Below, piece after piece: positions 1 through 5,788 of a stretch of DNA of 5,788 nt (position 1 is its first letter; each line of letters begins with the position of its first letter). This DNA is from DHVE2 group archaeon (GTDB lineage Archaea > Thermoplasmatota > Thermoplasmata > Thermoplasmatales > Aciduliprofundaceae). The DNA lies in the NCBI GenBank assembly GCA_015522955.1, contig WALG01000131.1, forward strand, positions 1 to 5,788, written 5' to 3'. The translations under genes were made by a program, and so were the position numbers. Below the pieces are notes generated by a model that was not told the origin of the DNA, made no database searches, and saw nothing but the letters and a program-made list of their open reading frames with translations.

Positions 1-1
1 C

Positions 2-2482
2 TATAAAGAGATATCCTCTTTAGAAAAAGTTTCCAAGTACTTCAATTTATATAGAGAGTATTCTAGGATGACCAAGGAGTTTATCAAACTTTATAAAAAG
101 AAAAAAGTAGAGGAAGCAATTGTTAGCGGTGAAAAGGTTCTTCAACAATTACGTACCATACTCCAGGAAGCAATGGAAGATTTGGTAAAAAATATAGAAA
201 AAGATGTGCAATCTCTCAAGGAGGAGCACTATCCTATAAGTGATGAGGAAAATACTCTTAAAAGAGTTAAAGATTATCTTTCGGGGGGAAATCTGGTGAA
301 AGCATACGAATATTTAAATAAACTTGATAGACGGATAGAAGACGTAAAAAGACGCAAGGAAAGAGTAAAAGAACTTATTGAAGAAATAAAGAATAGGTTG
401 AACTTTGCATCCTCAATGGGTGTGGATGCGGAGAAATACGTAGATATGAGTGCCATCGCCAATGCACCTACCATGGAGGAGGCTGAAAATATAGCCAAAG
501 AGCAGATAAAAGGTATAGAGAAGGGAATAGAGGAAAAAATAAGCGGGGTGGTAGAGAGCGTTGATTCAAAACTTAATACTTTGCGAAGAAGTGGGACAGA
601 TGTAACCGCTGCAGAAAGCATATTAAACCGCGCAAAGGAATTCTTGAGAAAGGGAGAGTTCAAAGATGCTCTTACAAAGGCGTTGGAGGCTATGGAGGAA
701 ATAGAAAATTATGAAATTCAGAAGAGTTTAGCCTACGCTATTCTTAAGAGAGTGGAGACAAAAACCAAGAAAATGAAAACTCTACTTCCTCTGGAAACCC
801 TTAAGAACTATCAGGAGGCAAAGGATCTTTTCCTCAAGGGGGAATATCTGAAGAGTATAGAGAAGTCCATGGCAGTCAATGAAGAACTATGGAACATATC
901 CAGCATAACAGAAAAGATAAAGGAGAGAAACGAGACTATAAAGAAAATTGTGGTGAAAGCGCATCGAGCGAATATGGATGTTAAGAGAATACTCAAACTT
1001 TTCAATGATGCGAGGAGAGAGTTTCAGAAGTTGCATTATGAACAGGCATACAAATTGGTAGAAGAGTGCTATAGGGAGGCAAGAAAACTTTTAGATTCTG
1101 CACTTGCTCAGTATCGAGAGGTGTTCGAGAAGGAGATGAAAAAACTCACCATGTTTGGTCTTGAAAAGCAGATGGAGGAGCGCATAAACAAACTCCTTAA
1201 ACTCTTCGAGGATGAGGATATTGAGGGATTAAAGGTACAACTCTCATCCTTTTCCAATGATGCTGAAAAACTCGTGGCAAGGAAGAGCCAGGAGATGGTT
1301 GATGAAACAAGGAAAAAGATGAAATCACTGGAGAATTCGGGCGTGGAAATTCCGGAGAAGGTGAAGAAGAATATTGAGGAACTCTCTGTTTTGAAAGAGA
1401 AAGATATGGAGGCTTTCATACAACTTCAAGGAGAGATTATGAAAGAACTGAACGCACTTGTGCCACAATTGGCCAATAATAAAATAGAGGAGTTGAAGAA
1501 TATCCTGAAGGAATATGAAAGCAAGGGCGTAGATGTAAATGAATATTATGAAAAGATTTCCGCCTTGAGTGGAGAGAGTATGGAAAGTATGGATGCATTA
1601 AATAAAATAGAATCTCTTGAAAACAATCTGAAGACCTATCTGGCAGAATATCTCAGTGCGCAGAAAGAAAAAATGAAAAAGATAGTCTCAAGGTTCTCTA
1701 AGGCCAGGGCAGAAGAATATTCCAAGAAGATAGAGAATTTAATTAAAGGAGAAAAATATATGGGGGCTATAGACGTATTGAATGAAGCAGAAAATTATGT
1801 GGCCAACTACAGACTCAATGTACAGGAATTCAATACCAGAGTGAGAGAACTTAAAGAATTGCTGGTACAGATGGCGAATATTGGAATAAACGTGCAGAAA
1901 TATGTGGCAGAGTTAAAAACCATACTTTCCAATATAACGGATATCCAGAAAGCCCGTGCAGAGGTTGAAAAACTTACCTCTGAGGCAAAGGGGTACATGG
2001 ATTCCCTTACTCCCAAATTGGAAGTTCGCTTGGAACTGGATGGAAAGGCGGAAGAAAGATACCATGCTAAAATCCATCTCAAAAATACTGGCACTGTGGA
2101 CGCTCTGAACATTCGATTTGAGATTTCTGGAGGGTATCGTAGCGAGGGAAGCATAGAAATCCCCAAGGTGGAAAAGGGCAGGGAAGAAGAGATAGAGATC
2201 CTCCTGCTCAAGGGGGAGGGCGAAGATACCATGGTGGACCTCGTTTATTCCAGATTCGATGGGAAGGAGTACAGACAGAGAGAGAAATTCACGCTTAAGA
2301 TGAAAAAAGGTTTCAGAATTGAGAAAAACAAAGAAAAGGTAAAATGCGCATTCTGCAGAGGTACAATTTTGCCTGGTCTGGATATAGTGATCTGTGAGAA
2401 CTGCGGTGCGGTTTACCACTTGCCATGCGCAAAGAGGGCTGGAAAGTGTGTAAAGTGCGGAAATCCGTTTAACTTTGAGTGA
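2..2482 (+). CDS. Long helical-repeat protein with Ig-like domain and C-terminal RING/PHD-like zinc finger (5'-partial)
   Basis: I do not recognise a named family. The first ATG is at 68 (804 residues from there), but the same frame has no stop back to base 2. Those 22 extra codons read as the same charged helical sequence, no ribosome site precedes the ATG, and the internal repeat runs across it, so the gene very probably starts outside the window. Numbering from the ATG at 68: residues 1 to ~648 are helical, rich in Lys/Glu, built of units of about 61 residues. Residues ~650-745 look like an Ig-like/CARDB-type beta sandwich (alternating hydrophobics, a KNTGTVDA turn). Residues 760-797 hold C-x2-C-x12-C-x2-C-x4-H-x2-C-x6-C-x2-C, a binuclear zinc finger of C4HC3 (PHD/RING-variant) order. 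No membrane segment is visible in this part, which suggests a cytoplasmic scaffold or adaptor; that role is inference. The stop overlaps or nearly abuts arcS downstream, suggesting one operon. Confidence 0.85.
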   Translation, partial: YKEISSLEKVSKYFNLYREYSRMTKEFIKLYKKKKVEEAIVSGEKVLQQLRTILQEAMEDLVKNIEKDVQSLKEEHYPISDEENTLKRVKDYLSGGNLVKAYEYLNKLDRRIEDVKRRKERVKELIEEIKNRLNFASSMGVDAEKYVDMSAIANAPTMEEAENIAKEQIKGIEKGIEEKISGVVESVDSKLNTLRRSGTDVTAAESILNRAKEFLRKGEFKDALTKALEAMEEIENYEIQKSLAYAILKRVETKTKKMKTLLPLETLKNYQEAKDLFLKGEYLKSIEKSMAVNEELWNISSITEKIKERNETIKKIVVKAHRANMDVKRILKLFNDARREFQKLHYEQAYKLVEECYREARKLLDSALAQYREVFEKEMKKLTMFGLEKQMEERINKLLKLFEDEDIEGLKVQLSSFSNDAEKLVARKSQEMVDETRKKMKSLENSGVEIPEKVKKNIEELSVLKEKDMEAFIQLQGEIMKELNALVPQLANNKIEELKNILKEYESKGVDVNEYYEKISALSGESMESMDALNKIESLENNLKTYLAEYLSAQKEKMKKIVSRFSKARAEEYSKKIENLIKGEKYMGAIDVLNEAENYVANYRLNVQEFNTRVRELKELLVQMANIGINVQKYVAELKTILSNITDIQKARAEVEKLTSEAKGYMDSLTPKLEVRLELDGKAEERYHAKIHLKNTGTVDALNIRFEISGGYRSEGSIEIPKVEKGREEEIEILLLKGEGEDTMVDLVYSRFDGKEYRQREKFTLKMKKGFRIEKNKEKVKCAFCRGTILPGLDIVICENCGAVYHLPCAKRAGKCVKCGNPFNFE
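53..2011 (+). repeat. Protein-level tandem repeat, ~61 residues per unit, about ten units
   Basis: Within the helical-rod gene a short turn recurs, often G-[VTI]-[DNE]-[VI]: near residues 118 (MGVD), 176 (SGTDV), 302 (ANMDV), 364 (FGLE), 425 (SGVEI), 487 (KGVDV) and 606 (IGINV), numbering from the ATG at 68. Weaker equivalents fall near 57, 240 and 546. Steps are 58-64 residues. About 17-20 residues after each turn comes a second mark of the type K-G-E-[FY]-x2-A (clear at 195, 257 and 559; weaker at 72, 320 and 443). Each unit therefore looks like a short helix, a turn, and a longer helix. The units are diverged and not obvious as DNA repeats. The register was worked out by eye, so unit boundaries are approximate. 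Confidence 0.6.
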
Positions 2483-2493
2483 AAAGTGGTCAT

Positions 2494-3996
2494 ATGCTTG
2501 TAAAGAGATTTGGATTTGCAAAAATTACCCAAGGCACCATTGAAACTCCATCCATTATGAAAGTGGGAAAGGACATTAAAATGAAAGGAAATAGAGTTAT
2601 CATTCTTGACAGGGAAATAAAAAGAGATATTCTTTATCCACCATCCGTAGAGCAGCATACTGTGGAACTCATGCCTAACTTTTACCTCATTCCAAATATT
2701 TCAGATATGCTAAGAGATACAAAAGAATTTGTGCGATATACTATAAATTTGAGGGAGAATTTGGGTTACGGTGCAATTTTTTATGCACCCGGAGTGGAGC
2801 CACATCTTATCCCTGCACTGGTATATCTTGGCTACGATGTTTTTGATGATTCCAGAGAGAAGATTGATGCATACTCGCTAATTGGAAAAATTTCACAGAC
2901 TTATAGGCCTGAGGATTTCTCCTTCACGGAATTCATACTCAACCAGACAAAAATCGCACTGGAGAACGGTAAACTCAGAGAACTCGTGGAGGGAATTGCA
3001 GATAACAAAGGAAAGGAGATTCTACGCATACTGGATCTCCAATATTACCCCCAGGTAGAGAGGTTCTATCCTGTTTGGATGCCGCATCTGGATGCCGTGA
3101 GTCATGACTCTCTGTATCGACCGGACATACGCAGATACCTTCAGAGGCTTAAAGAAAGATACAGCAAGCCGGAGTATGCAAGATACCTTTTACTTCTGCC
3201 CTGCAGTGCAAAGAAGCCATACTCTCTTTCAAGAAGTCACAGAGAGATGAGAATGCACATAAAATCCACAATGCATGAGGTTATAGTTACTTCCCCATTA
3301 GGTCTTGTACCTCGAGAACTTGAGAGTATCTATCCGGCGAGAAATTATGACATACCTGTAATAGGTCACTGGTATGAGGAAGAGAAAAAAATGATAAGAG
3401 ATATGCTCTCATGGTACCTTGAGAAATTTAAATATGAGGCAATAATCTCTTATCTTCCGGAAAGTATGAAATTTTTGGAGGATGTTTTGAAGGAGTACGG
3501 TGCTGAGATGCTCTGGGGGAGAAACCTTGAGGATTTGTCCCGCCAGACAAAGTCTTTGGGGTATCACGTTCCCCGAAACAAAATTTATATCGAAAATTTC
3601 AAAACTCTTGCAAAATTCCAGTTTGGGTGCTGCCAGGATAGAATGAAGGATGTAAAGGTTAAGGGAAGATTTCCCAGAGTCAATCTCTGGATACGGGGAA
3701 AGAGGATATTTGGATACAATCCGGAGAAGGGGATGCTCACACTTACGGAAGAATCAGCGCAGTGGCTCATGGAAGAGAAAAAATATATTGTGCATATTGA
3801 TGATTTTTATCCTGAAGGTGATATATTTGCCATGGGCATCTTAGATGCATCACCAGAGATAAGAGAAGAGGATGAAGTTGTGGTATCTCATGAAGGGGAG
3901 TTGAGAGGCTGGGGAATAGCCAGGATGTGTGCCTATGATATGGTTCACGAGAAAAAGGGAAAATCTGTTAAGATAAGAGGAAAGATAAAGGTTTAA
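2494..3996 (+). CDS. arcS: Archaeosine synthase ArcS (TgtA2-type, tRNA-guanine transglycosylase-like)
   Basis: ArcS acts on preQ0 at position 15 in the D-loop of archaeal tRNA, on the path to archaeosine. It was first described as an amidinotransferase; later work on Thermococcus describes lysine addition followed by the radical-SAM partner RaSEA. Numbering from ATG 2494 (500 aa), residues ~1-220 resemble a degenerate TGT domain. Residues 236-249 (PCSAKKPYSLSRSH) match the ArcS signature PC-x3-KPY-x2-S-x2-H exactly. Residues ~340-428 are the linker domain usual before the PUA, and ~429-500 form a C-terminal RNA-binding PUA domain (FYPEGDIFAMGI; GRG-like GELRGWGIAR). A GTG at 2479 would add five residues and overlap the upstream stop as GTGA. 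I prefer the ATG because the homologous N-terminus seems to begin at the VKRFGFAKI stretch, but neither start has a good Shine-Dalgarno. Only 11 bases separate it from the upstream gene. The RaSEA partner and TgtA are not in this window. Confidence 0.93.
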   Translation: MLVKRFGFAKITQGTIETPSIMKVGKDIKMKGNRVIILDREIKRDILYPPSVEQHTVELMPNFYLIPNISDMLRDTKEFVRYTINLRENLGYGAIFYAPGVEPHLIPALVYLGYDVFDDSREKIDAYSLIGKISQTYRPEDFSFTEFILNQTKIALENGKLRELVEGIADNKGKEILRILDLQYYPQVERFYPVWMPHLDAVSHDSLYRPDIRRYLQRLKERYSKPEYARYLLLLPCSAKKPYSLSRSHREMRMHIKSTMHEVIVTSPLGLVPRELESIYPARNYDIPVIGHWYEEEKKMIRDMLSWYLEKFKYEAIISYLPESMKFLEDVLKEYGAEMLWGRNLEDLSRQTKSLGYHVPRNKIYIENFKTLAKFQFGCCQDRMKDVKVKGRFPRVNLWIRGKRIFGYNPEKGMLTLTEESAQWLMEEKKYIVHIDDFYPEGDIFAMGILDASPEIREEDEVVVSHEGELRGWGIARMCAYDMVHEKKGKSVKIRGKIKV

Positions 3997-5744
3997 AACC
4001 ACTGTTTTGTGGGACTCACACCAAATGGCTCAAAGGTTCTGTTTATGGTATCATCATACATGCTAAGATAGTAATCTACATCGATATCTTTCACGGAGAC
4101 CATCTCAATTGGTCTTGCGCGGTGAGTCGGTCCTCCGGAACCTTTAACGACTGCAATGTAAAGATATGCGCCTCTGTGAACCTCTACACCATATTTTTCC
4201 TTCAATATCTTTGCAACCACGCTTGCCTTGGTAACTTTCTCGTACTCTTCAGGTTTTTTAGTTAATTGCTCCACAGCACCTATTTCCTCTATCTCAAAAT
4301 CCCCATTTTTCAACTTTATACGGTACTCTCTTCTAACTTCCCGTGCACCTTCCACATCGCCGTTTAGCAGAAGTTGCACTATTTTTCTTTGCGCCTCCTT
4401 GATGAGTGGTGGATAATCCCGCCGGATGTATTCCAGACCCACTGCATCTACTATGCTGTCCCACAGATGCGCGTACTTCTTTTTTGTCCAGTAAACTGCC
4501 CTACGAACAACTCTCTCCAACTCTATATTCAGTGGATACTCTCTATTTATCTTATCCATTATTTTTTCTGCATCTCCACCAACGAACTGTATACCGTCCG
4601 TGTCAACATAAATTACCTGTCCTCCCATCTCTTCAATGAGTTTTTGAACACTCTTTATGTAATGCCTTGCCAACGCTGCAATTAGTTCTGCAGCATTTCT
4701 ATTGTAGTATGTCGCTCCACTCCATCCCATGTAGCCATACATGGCATTGGCCATGACCTTTAGAGCCTTTTGCTGTGCATCTAACCTTCTTGAATATTTA
4801 ACCTTCAATTCATTTTTTATTTTTATTCTTCGTGTAAGAAAATTATCCACCAGTTGAGGTATCACACCTCTCTTGTCTCTGTTAAGCCTATGTTTTACCT
4901 CCTCTACTTCTACCCATTCACCATTATCCATATCCACCGTCTCAGGGCTTATGTTCCATACCTTTATAATGCTGGGATACATACTCTGAAAATCAAGATA
5001 GGTAACATTCTCATAAACACCCGGGGCCTTTAGCCAAACGTAGCCTCCCTCATATTTACCTTTACCACCCACCCTCATTTCCTCTATTCCTCTACTCTTC
5101 ATCTCTCTTACCACTATAACATCTATCAATTCCCCTACTGTCATTCTTATCTGCCGATCCAGAGGAACCTGACATATTTCCGAGATGCTTTCTTCAAAGG
5201 GTATTATTGCATCCGTTATTCTCTCCAGAACGTGAAGGTACTCTCCTAGGTAATCTTTTAGCGCCTCATCGCTCTTTTCCTTTAATCTGAACTGCGGAAT
5301 TGCATGGAAATCTTTGATTCCCAGAGTTGCAGCGAGTTCATCTATTTCCTTTGTAGGTAATCTTGGAAAATCTCTCCAACTTATGGCAAATAAGTCAATG
5401 TTTTCTCTCCCATTAATTTTTGTCTCCTTTAAAATCAGTCCACGAAAATATTTACCTGAGGATTTTATTACGCTCCCATCTCTCCCCAGGGTTAGTTTTA
5501 TGCCATATTTCTTTGCCCGCTCCATCAAAAATGGAAAATCCTCATAATCCTGTTTAAATCCAATTATTCGGTCAGGGTCATAACTTTTAAAATCTTCTAC
5601 GAATTTCTGAATTATATTCTCCTCCTCCCCCTCCAGTATCTTCGTTTCTCCGGTCTTTAGAGCAAGCATATGAATCTCATCTCTCTGGGGATTGATATAA
5701 CTACTCTCGCTCTTTGAAAGAATTTTGAAATAGAGGGTTTTCAT
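3993..5744 (-). CDS. polB: Short family-B DNA polymerase with degenerate exonuclease domain
   Basis: This is a template-directed DNA polymerase of family B, 583 aa against roughly 775-800 for replicative archaeal PolB. It begins at the exonuclease fold, so the ~130-residue N-terminal (uracil-sensing) domain is absent. An in-frame TGA at 5753-5751 rules out a longer start. Exonuclease region ~1-190: the Exo I FDIE site reads FKIL (6-9), Exo II keeps only Asp69 (GFKQDYEDFPFL, 62-73), and Exo III Y-x3-D reads YLGEY (165-169). Proofreading is therefore probably dead. Polymerase region: YEGG 231-234; motif A DFQSMYPSII 251-260 with both Asp251 and steric-gate Tyr256; motif B KVMANAMYG 329-337 (Ser to Ala after the Asn); motif C YVDTDG 379-384; KKKY 421-424; thumb motif with KGSGG near 534. 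These predict polymerase activity. The size resembles the archaeal PolB2/Dpo2 group, many of whose members have damaged motifs, but I cannot place the paralogue without a tree. It ends in TKQWF without a clear PCNA-binding box. Confidence 0.93.
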   Translation of the reverse strand: MKTLYFKILSKSESSYINPQRDEIHMLALKTGETKILEGEEENIIQKFVEDFKSYDPDRIIGFKQDYEDFPFLMERAKKYGIKLTLGRDGSVIKSSGKYFRGLILKETKINGRENIDLFAISWRDFPRLPTKEIDELAATLGIKDFHAIPQFRLKEKSDEALKDYLGEYLHVLERITDAIIPFEESISEICQVPLDRQIRMTVGELIDVIVVREMKSRGIEEMRVGGKGKYEGGYVWLKAPGVYENVTYLDFQSMYPSIIKVWNISPETVDMDNGEWVEVEEVKHRLNRDKRGVIPQLVDNFLTRRIKIKNELKVKYSRRLDAQQKALKVMANAMYGYMGWSGATYYNRNAAELIAALARHYIKSVQKLIEEMGGQVIYVDTDGIQFVGGDAEKIMDKINREYPLNIELERVVRRAVYWTKKKYAHLWDSIVDAVGLEYIRRDYPPLIKEAQRKIVQLLLNGDVEGAREVRREYRIKLKNGDFEIEEIGAVEQLTKKPEEYEKVTKASVVAKILKEKYGVEVHRGAYLYIAVVKGSGGPTHRARPIEMVSVKDIDVDYYLSMYDDTINRTFEPFGVSPTKQWF

Positions 5745-5764
5745 AGATATTCATTATTTTTTAG

Positions 5765-5779
5765 AATATTAACTTTTTT
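5765..5779 (-). promoter_or_regulatory. Putative BRE/TATA promoter for the short DNA polymerase gene
   Basis: Reading the minus strand, AAAAAAGTTAATATT lies at 5779-5765: an A-rich BRE-like stretch followed by the TATA-like TTAATATT (5772-5765). The TATA centre is about 24-25 bases before the polymerase ATG, so transcription would start at or very near the ATG. This suits a leaderless archaeal mRNA, and no Shine-Dalgarno is visible before the ATG. The region is AT-rich, so chance resemblance is possible. Confidence 0.4.
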
Positions 5780-5788
5780 CATTTAAAC

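Noticed and set aside
46..57. TTTATATAGAGA before the ATG at 68 as a TATA box.
   Set aside because: It is too close to the ATG (centre ~18 bases) for usual archaeal spacing, and the region reads as coding in the frame of the long gene.
283..288. G6 run as a possible frameshift or sequencing slip in the rod gene.
   Set aside because: The reading frame and the 61-residue repeat register continue normally on both sides.
1807..2521. Long minus-strand open frames (141 and 202 codons) opposite the rod gene and the start of arcS.
   Set aside because: They are antisense shadows of a Lys/Glu-rich gene, with Ser/Phe/Leu-rich translations, no recognisable motif and no start signals.
4115..4134. Near-palindrome ggtcctccggaacc as an operator or stem-loop.
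   Set aside because: It is short and imperfect and encodes the conserved GSGGPTHRA stretch of the polymerase, which explains it.
4228..4685. Plus-strand open frames opposite the polymerase gene.
   Set aside because: They overlap conserved polymerase motifs B and C on the other strand and have no motif of their own.
5741..5782. A 13-codon reading frame (MKKVNILKNNEYL) just upstream of the polymerase, whose TGA overlaps the polymerase ATG as ATGA.
   Set aside because: It has no ribosome site, is AT-rich by composition, and would lie mostly upstream of the transcription start implied by the TATA-like box. The overlap is likely chance.

Overview
The window is almost entirely coding and looks like the chromosome of a thermophilic euryarchaeon. 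The main evidence is an archaeosine synthase (ArcS), an enzyme of archaeal tRNA modification, together with a family-B DNA polymerase of archaeal type. AT-rich DNA, heavy use of AGA/AGG arginine and ATA isoleucine codons, and a BRE/TATA-like box close to a start codon agree with this. A Thermoplasmatota lineage such as Aciduliprofundum is my best guess, but that is inference and not shown by the sequence alone.

Layout. Positions 1-2482 (+) hold the 3' part of a long gene for a highly charged helical-rod protein. Its frame is open to the left edge, so the protein is cut by the window and its true start is not visible. The visible part is about ten units of a ~61-residue helical repeat, then an Ig-like beta domain, then a C-terminal zinc-binding domain of RING/PHD type (C4HC3). 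The arcS gene follows immediately on the same strand (about 2494-3996), so the two are probably co-transcribed. On the opposite strand, 5744-3993 encodes a short (583 aa) family-B DNA polymerase. Its stop codon shares a palindromic TTAA with the arcS stop, so the two genes converge with a 4-base overlap and no intergenic space. The last 44 bases (5745-5788) are non-coding and carry a plausible promoter for the polymerase.

The most notable element is the polymerase. It lacks the ~130-residue N-terminal domain of replicative archaeal PolB, and three of the four exonuclease carboxylates are replaced. Yet polymerase motifs A and C and the KKxY motif are intact, and motif B is nearly so. This predicts an active polymerase without proofreading and without the uracil-sensing domain, which would fit a lesion-tolerance or auxiliary role. 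The second notable element is the repeat rod ending in a RING/PHD-like finger, which I cannot assign to a named family. No functional link among the three genes is evident beyond the likely co-transcription of the first two. No mobile element, CRISPR array, tRNA or rRNA is visible.
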